Shown here: positions 34,246-46,313 of the stretch, in pieces
Layout of the letters: each line of letters opens with the position of its first letter
Position numbering within the stretch: the stretch's first letter is position 1
Source of the DNA: Collariella sp. IMI 366227
Taxonomy: Eukaryota; Ascomycota; Sordariomycetes; Sordariales; Chaetomiaceae
NCBI GenBank assembly: GCA_027946355.1
Contig: JAPEUS010000010.1
Span: 1-64,000 of the forward strand
Direction of reading: 5' to 3'
Length of the DNA stretch: 64,000 bases
Program-made: the position numbers and the translations under genes
The notes under the pieces: generated by a model
What the model saw: the letters and a program-made list of their open reading frames with translations, nothing else
Told to the model about the DNA's origin: nothing
The model's database searches: none

Positions 34246-35267
34246 AGAGCATTAGGGTATTGTATGGAGTTCGGAGAGGGACGCTGAGGTAAGAGGTTTA
34301 GCATATGGATGGAGAATGAAAAAGTTGGGGAGCATGCATCGGCCTTTCTCTTTTTCTTTTCTCTCCTTCTTTTCTCTTCTGTTTTTTTTTCCTTTTTCCA
34401 TGTCCTTTTTTAACTGTTCTTCTTTTCTTTTAAAATAAAGAACTATGTTTCTTTTTGAGTCTCATATCTCAACCCTCAAATTTAACTGACATGCAGCAGA
34501 GCAGATAGAGATTTGAAAGCAAGGGCTGTTTGTTGGAACCAGCGGTAGTTTAGTGGGCCAATTGAGGGTCAAATAGAGGGCAAATGGAGGGCACTTGGAA
34601 AGGGCACGGCGATCTGGTGGTTCACTGCTTGAATTGACTGCATTGAGCCGTTGTTCGTTCTTGTTGTTGTTCGTTCTTGTTGAACGTTGGCAGATTGCGC
34701 TCAACGTTCGGTAGTTTGATTGCCCCTGAGTCACGTGACCCTGAGGACTGGGGCTGTAGTTGGGCCGCATTTCTGACACTGTTCTCTAATGAGAACGTGC
34801 TCGGTTTGTCTTCCGAGATACTCCGGCAGAGATAAATCTCAGGCCCAGAATCGATATTTCGTTCGTTTCAGGATACCGTAGGTAGTCTGCGTCGTGCCTC
34901 TGTTATTGAGCGCACGTCATTTAGACGGAGCCAGAGTTTCAGGAAGACCACCCGATAAATATGCTGCAAAGTAAAGAAGTGAAGCAGACCGGCGCCTATA
35001 TAAGAAACAAACAATCAAAACAAAACCCCCCCTTGAAATATGCATCTCTCAACCTCCAATTCCCGTAACCCAACGTTGGGCTGATACATTTCGAGAGCAA
35101 GTGTTTTGCGGCAGTGATTTCCAGCCCACCTAAAAAGAAAAGAAAGACATGATAGATAGCGTGTGCTATGAATGGCTGACTGAGACATCGTGGAAAGCTT
35201 CCGCCAGAGGGTTTGAGGAATTGGTAAACTCTCTGTCTCCCCAGGGGAGAACCCCTTGAGAATACTC
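34246..35267. other. AT/pyrimidine-rich intergenic
   Basis: 34340-34440 is almost pure T/C. The word TTGTTCGTTCTTGTTG occurs twice near 34650-34685. No supportable gene. Confidence 0.5.
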
Positions 35268-36312
35268 CTATTCAACGTACGACTGGAAGTCCTGCTGGAA
35301 GTCTAGCATCATGGACTGGTTCCAACTGGTGAGCATCTGCGAGGTTGAGGCGATGACAGCGAGAAATCCACTAGTATCTCCATTCCGCGTGTACAAAGCA
35401 TGGGCCTCGCGGGTTTGCTCCTGAAATGCATTTCTGTACGGGCGCTGCTCCGGGAGCAGGTGGGTTTCTCGGCGGTGGGCACTCGAAAAACGCAAATCCA
35501 TATGGCTTTTTTGGCATCCAGTGTTGCTCGGGCAAGCAGAGGAGGAATAGTCCATGTTGAGATGGTCCGGAATCCACTCCCAGACTGGCTCGGGAGGAGC
35601 GCAGAACGTATCACAGTTGGACTGTCTCGGGTGATTGTTGGCGGAAAACCTCTCGCCCCATTCATTCAGGCTGTTGGAGGAACAGCTCATGTTGGGCTCG
35701 GAGATGGTTGTCGCGGTAGTTAGCTCAGAGCAGACTGACAGGGTGTCATCTGCTGGTTCAGGTAAAGTGTAGAAGGGAGCGCTTGGAGGCGCAGAGAAGG
35801 CGGGCTGGCTGGTCCAACTGGAGAACGGAGGGCGGAGAGGGGGTCTCAATAATAGAGGAAGCGGGTGGTTGGGAACTCCAAGAATTTCGTTGATCTCGGA
35901 CATGCTCTGGGCGCGACCGAGGCCGCCGCTAAAGCTGACTTCTCCGGGGGCTTGGTTCATGACGAGGCGGTGGCGGGTGGTGAACCGGGGATGGGGTTGT
36001 CCTGAAAAAGTCCACTCAAGCCGGATGAAGCAATTGCCCGACGATGCGCTGTTCTGGACGTCTTTGGGGTTGTGGCCGCTTAGACTCGCCACGAGACTCA
36101 CGGAGATCCAATGTGTTCCTCCCGGGTCGTGTGCCACGGGCTTTACGGGATATCCCAGCGACTGTGCCAAGAAGCCCGTCTGCCCATAGACGGATATCGC
36201 TTGCACCCAGATTGTTGGCTGTTTCAGAGTCAGCAATCGCGTCTGTGGTGTAGAGTGGAAGATGTGGATGGGAAAAGTTTACTAGTGCGGAATCCGAGAG
36301 CGGACATGACAT
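35268..36312 (-). CDS. hypothetical protein, two exons (326 aa)
   Basis: ATG at 36312 (MSCPLSDSAL), exon 1 36312-36283, intron with donor GTAAAC, a GCTGAC branch-like site and acceptor AAACAG, exon 2 36218-35268. Both exons are whole codons. The first 110 residues look globular (PTIWVQAISVYGQTGFLAQS, THWISVSLVASLSG, CFIRLEWTFSGQPHPRFTTR). The rest is Ser/Pro/Thr-rich and low in order, and the end is SMMLDFQQDFQSYVE. No known domain recognised, no membrane segment or signal peptide. A regulatory or lineage-specific protein is possible. The reading frame is clean, unlike several neighbours. Confidence 0.55.
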
Positions 36313-37750
36313 GCTCAGCGATACTCCTCAATGAGCTTGTTTATGTTGACATGAACCAACAGTTGAAGAAAACAGAGTAGTTTATTTCTGACAGCTGAGT
36401 CGCTGATGGACGGATCGATGGCACGACACAAGACGGAGATGCTAGACGCGGCTTTTGGGCAATGATGAACTGAAGTGAACCTTGAAGGTCCGAAAAGAGA
36501 AGTTGGTCTTAAATATATATAGACGTACCGCCTAGGTATCAGGCGAACCACCCTCTCAGACATCTCTTGACTAGTCATAGAAGAGACCAGACCAATCATT
36601 TGTCGCCACCGATTGTGCCTGGAATTTGGTAGAGAAGCTCCAGCGGACGGTTTTCCCGACCCTGTGTTAGGCGGCTGTTGTCAGCCCTCTGCAAGAAATC
36701 AGCATGTTTTGCATTTCAAGCGCACCAGTTTCCTCTCGTTTCGGTAAATGGAACTTGCTTGCTAGCAGGTTTTAGCTTGTGTTAGTGCGCAGTTGGTTGC
36801 CCGCTTAGACTGTTGGGAAGAAGCAACCTGAAGGTGGTGTGGGTGGGTGGGGTTGTGGGAGGTACCTCCATGTACTGCACGCGCAGCAGTTCCCGTCTGC
36901 TTGACCTGACATGCCCTATCTGCACGAGTCTCTCACCCGACCACGCCTTTCACCTCTCAGCCGAGTTGCCCAGCTGCTGCCTGGCAGCCCACACCACCAT
37001 TTCGGTTCGCCCATTGACAGCACACCTGCAAAAGCCTCCAGCTGCCCTCATGTTTGCGCCCAACTGGCCCAGGAGCCATGTCTCATGAATGCAAGGTGTG
37101 CTGGCAGGGACCAACAGGCTGGCGTCTCGGTCTCGGCTGGCCTTGGGTCACCGTGCCATCCCCTCCGACTGGTCTCAGGCGAAATGACAAAACCAGAGGC
37201 TCAACAACCTGTGCCATCTATATGGCAGACGTTCGCTTCACTTTTGCTTTAGCGTTGCAACGTAAGTGGGCCAGAGGGCGAGGCAACCAGAGGCAACGGA
37301 TTGGAAGTATACATTGGGAGTTGTCTGGGTGTAAAGGTATAGAGAAACCCCGGGGACTGAGCCTCCACCGGACAGTTCATTGTCATGTCACGGTGAGCTG
37401 CAACCGGCCCCCCGAGCCAGATGCTATATACACATTGGCACAACCCTAACCGGTCTCTTTGTTTCTTCTGCTTCTGCTTGCCTCACATCAGTTCGTAAGA
37501 GTGCCTCGGTCACGTACATTGCAGAAACCCACGATCTTCATTGGTCCCCAAGCAGCACTGTCACTACAAGGCTGGGTATCAACTTCAATCAGGATCGTTG
37601 AACGCTTCTCATCACTGAACAATCTCTTGGACTATTTACTCTCTAGGTTTGGCCAACTTCATCCGTCAACAATTAGTGGTGGGTGAAGTGAGCGGGTCGC
37701 CGTCGTCGTCAACACGCCCTTGAAACATCTCACCAGCTTGGGAGCCGTTC
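36313..37750. other. intergenic, no gene recognised
   Basis: Divergent spacer between the 35.3-kb and 37.75-kb orphan genes. Contains a CCCTAACC telobox-like word near 37443. Open frames show no motifs. Confidence 0.45.
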
Positions 37751-38660
37751 ATGTCGTCGCCACCTTTTTTCGGTATGTTGACAATGAATTGAACCCCGTA
37801 ATTCCTGGCCAAAATTGTTACCCAGACGACTAACTCTCAGGTGATTTAGGGAACATCATGAATGGTGTGCCTTACGAGTTTGAGTTTGACCCGGGAGCTC
37901 CCTTTCTCCCCGTGAGCTACTGCCCCAACCTCACTCCGCCCGACGAATTCCCCAACACCACGCCCCTGTTCCATACTTTTCCCGTCACTCCTCTTCCGTT
38001 CTATCCGTTTGGGGCTGGCTCCGGGCCCGGCCCAGGCCCTGGTCGCGCAATCTTGTGGCAGCCCGCACAGCTTCATCCCGGTTTTCCACCGCCCGCTCAA
38101 CCCCCAACCTCAATCCGCCACCGGCCTCGTCCCCGGCCGCCCCCATCACCATTACCACCCTCCGTGAAGACGAATTCTTTGCGGCCGTCGACCTCCTGAT
38201 CATTGACGGCACTTGGGTTTCTATGAACCCCTCCCTAATCAGCAACGAATGGTCGAATAGCTGGATACCCGCCATCGCCGCCGAGCGAAGCGGCCTGCGC
38301 ATCATCCCATTGTTGCCATACAACATGAAGGCCCTCGGAACTCCCCGCGGATGGATCACGCCTCGACGAGGCGTGGTTGTCTTCATCAAATTGCCCGGAA
38401 ATGCAGAGGAACTTGCTGTATGTACCTTCGTTCCGGTCCTGGAAGAAGAAGATTGCGAGAACTTGGGGGTCTCGATGATCATCACCAATATCCTGTTTGA
38501 CTCGATGAAGCAATGGGCGCCTGTTCCTGCCGAGGCATACGTTCCGTCGTTGATCGGGGGAGGAGATGGGGACAGCACGGTGAGGATGTCGCAGCCCCGT
38601 CAGTTGGGCGGCAACCCAGGGGTGGCGGAGTGGCTGGATGGTTTGCAGCCGTCCGTTTAG
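37751..38660 (+). CDS. hypothetical protein with short first exon, one frame break
   Basis: Start ATG 37751 (MSSPPFFG), exon 1 37751-37772, intron with GTATGT donor, GACTAAC branch point and CTCTCAG acceptor, exon 2 37841-38660. Exon 2 begins DLGNIMNGVPYEFEFDPGAP and later reads REDEFFAAVDLLIIDGTWVS, GLRIIPLLPYNMKALGTPRG and GVVVFIKLPGNAEELAVCTF. The frame changes in the GC-rich stretch 38010-38054; adding one base makes the total whole codons. No known family recognised. The perfect splice signals and compositionally sane C-terminal 150 residues argue that it is real. Possibly Sordariales-specific. Confidence 0.6.
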
Positions 38661-39952
38661 AGACTTCCAGCGGTGACTTGCTCACTGTTGGAGGTGATGG
38701 ACAAAGGAACCGTGTTGAAGGTACGTCCGTCGTTCTCAAGAACCGAGCCGCAAATGTCGTGTGACGCTAACATCACACTCTCAATGGCAGAGACGAAAGC
38801 CACACGGATGGATGCATCTGAGTTTGGATTTTCAGGGGCAACACCATTCAGCGAGGGGCACCTCGTTACACAACCAATCGATAAAAAGACGACTGCAGAA
38901 ACCATGACGACGACCGTCTTGCTGCAAGGCCCGGGTGGAATATCCCGGGCGCTCCTTCGCTGACCTTAACATAACGGATAAGAAACCAGTCAAAGAGTGT
39001 CGTGTCGATTGGGTGAAAACCGGAAGGGTTCTGATACTGTCTGGAGGTTGCCTCTGGCTAGAGGTCCGCGGTGTACGGCTTCGCGCAAGCCTGGCAGCAC
39101 CGCAATACTTTGCGTTTGGTGCCGCGAGGGATCAAGTTCTGAAAATGGATGATGGTCCTTTCTGTGGCACTTCGGACTTGGCTGCCTTTGCAAATACTGC
39201 AAGGAAAAGTGCTGATGTCCTATGACCGCCTTTTCTTTCTCAACAAGTGGCGATTTTGTTCCTCGTGCCCTCGGGAGGAGGACCATTTTTTTTTGTACTA
39301 CCTGCCCACCTGTTACTTATGACTTATGAGTATCTCTGTTTGGAATCACATCTTGGCTCGCAGTTTCTTTGCTTCCATTGCCTTGTCACTGAACTCGCTA
39401 TCTGTCTCGACAACTACGATGAGCAACAGAGAAGACCAAAACGAGAGCCATCACGCCAGGCAAGCTCCGTGGCCAGGCAAATTCTCCCCGTTCCCTTCTG
39501 CTTATGTCTACTGGGCCCAGCGCAGTCCCCAAAGTTGCCCGACCCCTCTCAATAACCTAGAACAATCTGCTTACACCCCAATGGCATCAAAGCGATGCTG
39601 AGGCTGCCAGTATGGAATTCACTTTTAGTGACCAGTTCCAGAGTCTTAGGCCACAATGTTACATGGAGCAGACACCCTAACGTCACACATTCACATAGCT
39701 TGACTCTCTCAAAAACCAGGAATCGTTTAAACCACCCCATGCCATCCCATCCTATGATCAATGATGATAAACTCCAGGTCTCGCCCAACGCCAAACAGGG
39801 AAAGCAAACCAAGACAGGCGCCACCCATTCCACCCTTTCTTCAAGCCAGTCTCATCACCAAGATATCGAGGGAACCCATGGTCAAGCTCTGCCGCGAGGC
39901 CTATCCTTTCATGCCCTACCCCTAGTACCACTCCCGCCGTATACGGTCAGTA
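38661..39952. other. convergent intergenic region
   Basis: No supportable gene. Frames of up to about 100 codons occur on both strands without motifs. Confidence 0.5.
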
Positions 39953-41376
39953 TCACTCCTTCAACTTGACGTAGTTGCTCGGGAAGATCCCGTGCTTCGT
40001 CCCGATCATGCCGGTCCTGTAACCAAGTCAATCAGTCATCCATCCAGTCTCTCCCACCCCCCCATAGAGGAGATACGTACCACCAGTCATTATCACTCTC
40101 CGTCTTCTTCAGCACCGTGATCACATCCCCTTTCTTAAACCCCAAATCTCCCGGCTGGTCCGCCTCGAACGTAAACAGCGCCACCGCCTCATTCTTCTTC
40201 AGCAACGCCTGCTTGCTCGCATAATTCGGCTTCGGCGCCGCCGGCCTCCCGGGGCCCGCCTTTTTCTCCCCACTAACCCCCTCATGGAACGTACTACTCC
40301 GCGACGCCTGCCCAAACCCCCTCGGCTGCTGCTGCGCATCATAAACATCATCCTGCCACGTCGAAGACCTCTTCGGCCGTCCAAACTCATCATGTCCATG
40401 GCCCCCACCACTCCCACCCCGCCACCATACCCTCATCCCTTGCTTGCCCCTCCCCATACCCCGGCCCCGTCTTGTTCCCCACACCACCCGGTCATGATGG
40501 TCATCATACACCGGATTATCATTATACATCGCATCCCCCGTCGCGGTACTCGCGCCCGCCATGCCACTAAACGCGCGCGAGTTGAGGATATTCAACAGCG
40601 GCGCCGCCTGCGGAGGGGGCCTCTCCCCGCCCGACAACAGCTCCCTCGCCGACACCTGCCGGCCATACAGTTTCGCATTCGCATCCTTCCTCTCGATAAT
40701 CGCCGACCCCTCCAACGACACCCCCGCAAACAACCCCTTCGTTTTCGAATAACTAAAGATCCCCGCCACACTGCGCAGGGAGGCAGCCCCCGCGGCCTCG
40801 GCGTTGCGGCCGACGGGCCCCGCCGCGATGGAGACGTTGCCGCCGAGGGTGAGCGACCCGGCTTGGGAAAAGGTCTTGACGGCGCTCGCGTCGTTGAGTA
40901 TGAAGACGAAGTCGGTAAGCTCGAAGCCGATTTGCCCGCCGAAGCCGGCGCCGCCGGTGGCGATGGCCGAGGGCGCGCTCCACGAGCCGTCGGGGAGGCG
41001 GGCCACTACTAGGCCGCTGCCAAAGCGCGCCGAGCCGAGGAAGCCCGCTTTGAGAACTGTGAGAATCGCGAGGCCCTGTGAAAGGGAAGGGAAGGGGTTA
41101 GGGGTGGTTGATTTGGGAGGGGTGGAGGGGGAGGGGGAGTGGTTGCGTACCTGGCGCTGGCGAGGACGGAGGGCGGGATGATTTTTTCGGGGCTGAAGGC
41201 TTGTCGTGGGTCGATGAATGAGGAGAGGATCTTGCCGCACTTCTTGCATTCCGCTGCGCGCGAGGGGTCAGTACCTAGCTGCAGGCGCGAAAATGCTCCG
41301 AGAGGAAGGAGTTGCGCGGATGGCTCGGGAGGGACTTACACGCCATAGACGACGGGAGCGGATTGTTGATACCCAT
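39953..41376 (-). CDS. YSC84: YSC84/LSB3-type SH3 protein (actin patch, endocytosis)
   Basis: Lipid- and actin-binding SYLF domain plus C-terminal SH3. Exons 41376-41340 (MGINNPLPSSMA), 41253-41151 (ECKKCGKILSSFIDPRQAF), 41075-40081, 40016-39953. The SYLF core is GLAILTVLKAGFLGSARFGS, GAGFGGQIGFELTDFVFILN and GNVSIAAGPVGRNAEA, near residues 50-200. A Gly/Arg/Ser-rich linker follows, then SH3: AVALFTFEADQPGDLGFKKG, ITVLKKTESDNDWW, and the last exon TGMIGTKHGIFPSNYVKL. The exon 2/exon 3 junction is out of phase by one base: exon 2 ends GCCAG where the family has Ala-Lys, so one A is probably missing at 41151-41153. Otherwise complete. Confidence 0.93.
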
Positions 41377-42453
41377 GGCTGCTCGGTGGATGGGTAGCTT
41401 GTGGGGGAAAAAATTGGTAGGGATGAAGTAGATTGAAGGTTGAGTGGTTCAAATGTCGAGAGACAGTGAGACGATGAGGGATGTTGCGGCGGAGGGAGCC
41501 CGAATCAAGAATGTGGGGGTTGGTTACACCCCTGGGTTTGCGCCCACTTTCAGAAGGAACAGGTGGTTGGCAGATGGTCTTCTTGGCCGGGAACTCGAGC
41601 CGGACGGGTTGAAATGCCGAAACAGGCGCTGGCTCTTTTTGAAGCTGACACAGGCTCACGAGAACGAGAACGAGAGGGCTGCCGCGCGTCGACGGTGGCG
41701 TTGGTGTCACTTTCTAGCGGCAGCATGGAAGCTTCCCCGCAATCACCAAGAAGCGTCAAGCGTCCTGTTTCGAGCGAAACCAACCCGCTAACTATCTGGA
41801 CAAGCAACCCCAGAAGAGTTGGTTGATAAGATATCTTTGGTTAGATGTTAATATTAACATAGTACAAGAAGCCATCCCCCAAATCGCAGAACCTCTCCCC
41901 GAGTCCTTCCCAGCGCTGTGATCCGCATTTCCATGAAAGATGCCGATATTTTGTCCATCTGTCCAGGTTCCCCACTTGTCTCCAAAAGGACCCTGGCACA
42001 AGTTGACATCATCTGGCCCACGCTAGCCGCTCGCCACACTGTGGCTGAGCTCCACATCATTCCCCTGCCGCCGACCAAACCCCTTTCGTGACCACCTCCT
42101 TGACCGCGTCAGAGTTGCCACCCACCCCGACGAACAGCCCAGCCAGCGCCTGAACCTCGCCGCGATCGAACAGACGAACCGAGCCCTTGGGCCAACTGCT
42201 CCGAATTCCAGCTGAACTACGCGATCAACGAGAGCCTCCGTCCCAAAGCCCAGCCGAGAACGAGCCTTCCCGAGCGCACCCCAGCTTCGCAAACTCGACG
42301 ACAAAAGCCCTCGACGACAAAAGCCCTCGACGACAAGAAACCCCTTCATTATTCAAGAAACAAAGAGAACACCACAACCGCCCAAACACCCCTCAGCCCT
42401 TCCACCCAAAACCCAACCGCCTCCCAACAAGAACCACCACCCCTTCGCCCAAA
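41377..42453. other. divergent promoter region of YSC84 and the SNARE gene
   Basis: 41830-41860 is AT-rich. 42100-42450 is the C/A-rich leader of the SNARE gene and includes a 16-bp tandem repeat. No gene recognised. Confidence 0.5.
42295..42337 (+). repeat. 16-bp tandem repeat, 2.7 copies, in SNARE-gene leader
   Basis: Unit TCGACGACAAAAGCCC repeated at 42295 and 42311 and partly at 42327, about 115 bases before the SNARE start codon. Confidence 0.85.
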
Positions 42454-42847
42454 ATGTCCGAAGCCTACGAGCGCGAACGCCAGAACAATGCCCGCCTCGA
42501 CCAGCTCTCAGCCAAGGTCTCGGCGCTGCGCGGCGTGACCATCGACATTTACGACAGTGCGCGGGCACACGAGGTTATTGAGTCGAGCGTACGTCCCTCC
42601 CCCCGATAGAAAGAAGCCAGAGAAGCAGACTGTGCGTGTGAGAGAGAGGCAGAGAGCTAACTAGAGTTCTCTCTGCTAGTCCGAAACCTTCTCGTCAATG
42701 AAGACACAGCTCAAGGGCTCCGCAAGCCGGTTGGGGCGCATGGCAGCGTCCGGGAACAAGGTGGCGGTGTTCAAGCTGGCGGGGATTGTGATTGCGGTGG
42801 TGATTTTGTTGTACTACATCTGGAAATTGGCGATGTTTATGTTTTGA
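42454..42847 (+). CDS. SFT1: Qc-SNARE, SFT1/BET1-like
   Basis: Golgi SNARE for retrograde or intra-Golgi transport, 100 aa. Exon 1 42454-42588 (MSEAYERERQNNARLDQLSA), intron with GTACGT donor and CTGCTAG acceptor, exon 2 42680-42847. The SNARE heptads run ARLDQLSAKVSALRGVTIDI through SETFSSMKTQLKGSASRLGR, ending with the tail anchor FKLAGIVIAVVILLYYIW, typical of this family. Length and layout fit both Sft1 and Bet1; Sft1 is preferred because of the short N-terminus and SSMKTQL-type second half. Intact. Confidence 0.85.
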
Positions 42848-43324
42848 GGGTTGGTTGCTTGATTGAGCGTTGGCTTGTTTGGGTAGTAGCGGGTGGTTTC
42901 GTCGGTGTTGGAAGTCCGTTGGTTGGATTGGTAGATGAATGGGTGCAAAGACTGAGCGGATGGAGTTTGGTTCTTACAGCGCAGCGCAGCGTTTGCGGAA
43001 TACGGCTGGATTTGACAACGAGGATACCATACCTACCTTGGATTGGGTTGGCTTTAGGCGAGGGCATAGCACGGCGTTGGGGAGTTTGCTGGGTTCAAAC
43101 CGTGTCGGGGATAATAATACAAAGTCAGGACTCGATGAGTGTAATAAATGGTTTATTGTTTCTCCATATCATCCGTCTACAAGCACACAAGTTAAACATG
43201 GATACCATGCCTTTTGTCTTGCCAGCTCCATCCTGTCCATGGCTATGCACCTGCCCCCAACCAACAAACCTCATGCTCAACTCCTGCTCCACCCCACCTC
43301 CCAAGACACATCACCACCACTCTC
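42848..43324. other. convergent spacer
   Basis: Between the SNARE gene and AGE2, which converge. No gene; presumably 3' UTRs. Confidence 0.5.
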
Positions 43325-45081
43325 TTACTGCCAAACATTCGAAAACAGGTCCTCCCCCCCCCCAAACCCAGTCGCAGGCTTAGCAGCAGTAGCGTTAGTG
43401 ATTGCCGTGCCCGTGCTGCTAGTCCACCCGCCAAACTCCTCGTCGGCCGCCACCTTGGGCGCAAAGCCCGAGGCGCCAGGGATGATGGGCTGGCTCGCGA
43501 GCGAAGCCCACCCCATGTCGCTGCTTGCCGCGGGTGCGGCCGGCTTAGGAGGCTGCTGTGGTTGCGGCTCGGGGGCGGCCCAGGCGTTGTTGCCCCAGAC
43601 GCCGGCGTCAGACCAGTTGTTCCCGCCCAAGGAGGGCAGGGCGCCTGAGCTGGTTGTCGTCGGGGCGGCGGGAGCGGGGGCAGGCTTTGGCGGCTGTGCG
43701 GAGAGGTTGAAGACGGAGGAGGAGGTGGTGGTCGTCGGGGATAGTACTGGCTGAGGGGCGGGGGCCGGTGGCGGGGAGGATGCCGAGAAATCGAAAAGAT
43801 CGCCGAGGGCGGCGGAAGCGGGCGCCGGGGCAGGCTTCGAGGCAGGCTTGGCCGGGGGTGCGGGCGGCGGTGAAGCCATGGCTCCCCACCCTGATGAGCT
43901 TCCGATAGACTGCCTAGATTGATGGGTGGGAGCTGCTGGCTTGGAATCGAAGAAGCTGCCGCCGCTGAGACCTGAAAAGGCAGAGGCGCTCGGCTGGGGT
44001 TGAGGGCGCGAAGATGTGAAAGAGCTGAGCCCTGAAAAGGCATCGGGTTGAGCCAGCTTGGGAGACGGCGTGCTGTTAAAGCTCAGGCCGCTAAATGCAT
44101 CGTTGAGTCCGCCAAAAGAATTCTGGTTCTGGGTCATGCCCGTGGGAGAGTGCATGCCACTGAAGGATCCCGAATGACCGTGAGATACTTGCTGAACCGG
44201 AGGTTGGGGTTGGGGTCGTGGCGCCGTCGCGTAAAGTGAGAGAATGGACTGCTTGAGATCAGGGCGGGACTGGCCACCGCTCGCCGTCCCCGTTGTGCTG
44301 GCCGGTCGCGGCGGGGCAGCAGGCTGGGTGCCCAAGAAGTCCAGCCCCAAAAGCGAATCCTTCGTGCTGGTTGCCTTCGGCGGTGCAGGCCCCGACTTCG
44401 TAGCGACTTGCATCGCGGGCGGCCCAGCGGTGCTGGCTCTTGTTGGCGGCGCCGGGGCAGAAACCGGGTCCCCTCCGATAAGGTCGACCTGCGGGGTAGC
44501 CGACGGACCAACGGGCGCCTTCCGGACCGACTCCCTCCGCTCGACGTTTTGCTTCTCCTTGACCACGCTCAGCGGCACGTCATCGTCGCCCTCGGCATCA
44601 AGTGTGGCGGGGTCGGGCATCGGACCCTCCATCACCCATCGCTTCAGCTCGTACTTGGTGCGGATAAAGTTCTCGATCTTGGCTTCGGACGGTACGTGAC
44701 CGGGCGCCAGCTTCGCCTCCCAGTACTTGTTCGCGCGCGCATTGCCCCAGCTCAAGATGCTCTGTAATTGCTCGTCGGTCCAGGCATCGAGGTCGACCGA
44801 CTTGACTCGGCTGATGTGGGTGCCCATGCCGCGGTGGATGCCTGAGCAGCGGATGCAGATGAAGACGCCCAGGTTCCAGCTTGCCCATCTTGGGTCTGAT
44901 TTCGCAGTGTCAGCGTGGCTGAAGCAGAGGGGTGGCGCGGAGAGACACCGCGAAGAAACTCACGCTTGTTGCGCTTGCAGTCGGCGCACACCTTGTTGGG
45001 CTCTAATTTCAGGAGGCTCTTGATGGTTTGTTGGTTCTGTGCTGCCCGCTCGGCTGCGGGGTTCGGTGGCCGTCGAGACAT
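43325..45081 (-). CDS. AGE2: ArfGAP AGE2/SMAP-like
   Basis: GTPase-activating protein for Arf at the trans-Golgi/endosome. ATG at 45081 (MSRRPPNPAAERAAQ), exon 1 45081-44964, intron GTGAGT...TCAG, exon 2 44895-43325; 562 aa. Zinc finger with CADC near residue 32 and CIRC near 53. The Arg finger is in SGIHRGMGTHISRVKSVDLD. Then DEQLQSILSWGNARANKYWE to about residue 130. The remainder is Pro/Ala/Gln-rich and disordered, with repeated FSGL-type motifs (DAFSGLSFNS, DAFSGLSSF, SAFSGLSGG) resembling clathrin/adaptor-binding short motifs, and the end GGGEDLFSNVWQ is typical of fungal AGE2. The 1.5-kb exon is uninterrupted, in contrast to several neighbours. Confidence 0.95.
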
Positions 45082-45657
45082 CACGGTGTTATGTGTCGGT
45101 TAATTCGTCAGAGGTTTCTAGGTGAGGTCGAAGGTCTAGGTCGAACGGAAATAGGGGAAGCACCTGAAGATCAAGCCAGTTGGCGCAGCAATGGGTTCAC
45201 CAATGGTTAATGCGGGACACGGTAACGCGGCGAAATGGCGTGAAAGAAGGTGGGGGATGCTTCTAGGCAGCTGCAACTGCATTAACACATATTCATGCAG
45301 GTAAACGGGGGAAAACCCGACATACGCATCGTTGTCGAAAGGCATCTCTAACACTCGGCTAGATCTCTCACCTTCTTGAAGTCCAGTTGCAATTGGAATA
45401 TCAGACTCTTGGGATGGTAGAGCGGGATCGAGATTGGAGCGATCGTGGACATCTGAAGATAACCTGAACACAGCCTTCCTCCTCTCAACAACTTTCAAGA
45501 CATTGATTCCAAATGACAACCAGCTCCGCCACAGCCCTATCGCAGTGATTTGTCACTGTTGATCCCGCTGAATTTATACTGTCTGAGCCTGTAACTTGAC
45601 CTCGATATAAATCTCCATCTTACACCCAAAGTTCCCCCGCCCAAAAAATCATCCTTC
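45082..45657. other. divergent promoter region of AGE2 and MsrB
   Basis: No gene seen. The open frame 45136-45519 on the minus strand starts without ATG and has no motif. Confidence 0.5.
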
Positions 45658-46313
45658 ATGCGCTCACGACTCATCCGCCCTTTACTCACTCTCTCAACTC
45701 GCATTCGGCCAACTGCCTTTAGATTACACCCTCGAATTCCCATCACCCAAAGCACACCCAAGCCAATGCCCATCCCCTTCATCAGCTCCCTCTTCGGCTC
45801 CTCCTCCACCAACCCCAAAAACACCATGACATCATATCCCGACCAGCGCACCGTCGACGAGTGGCGCGCCGTCCTCAGCCCTGGTACGCACCACTTAACC
45901 AACTCATCTCCCCCAATAACCCCAAACTAACCCTTACCCCCCCCTCAGAACAATTCCGCATCCTCCGCCAAAAAGGCACCGAACGCCCCAACTCCGGCGA
46001 GTATAACACGCACGCCCCATCCTCGGGCGTCTACTCCTGCGCAGGGTGTAACGCCCCACTCTACAAAGCCACCCACAAGTTCTCATCGGGTTGTGGATGG
46101 CCAGCGTACTTCGACAGCATCCCCGGGGCGGTGGTCCGGCACGAGGATAACACGCTAGGGATGAGTCGCACTGAAATTGTGTGCGCCAATTGTGGGGGGC
46201 ATTTGGGGCATGTTTTCAAGGGAGAGGGGTATGATACCCCGACGGACGAGAGGCATTGTGTGAATAGTGTTAGTTTGAATTTTACTGAGGAGGAGGGGAA
46301 GGGGGAAAAATAA
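45658..46313 (+). CDS. peptide methionine-R-sulfoxide reductase (MsrB)
   Basis: Reduces Met-R-sulfoxide in oxidised proteins. Exon 1 45658-45883, intron with GTACGC donor, CTAAC branch and CTCAG acceptor, exon 2 45949-46313. Zinc ligands: YSCAGCNAPLY and VCANCGGHLGHVF. Substrate pocket: FSSGCGWPAYFDSI. Catalytic Cys in ERHCVNSVSLNF. Residues 1-56 form an Arg/Ser/Pro-rich leader (MRSRLIRPLLTLSTRIRPT) like a mitochondrial presequence. Internal Met at about 36 and 57 (MTSYPDQRTVDEW) could start a cytosolic form. Intact. Confidence 0.95.

Noticed and set aside
40284..41012. 242-codon plus-strand frame across YSC84
   Set aside because: Antisense to the YSC84 SYLF domain and linker; Arg/Pro repeats only.
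43090..43120. tRNA B-box-like GGTTCAAAC
   Set aside because: No matching acceptor stem, A-box or anticodon arm could be formed.
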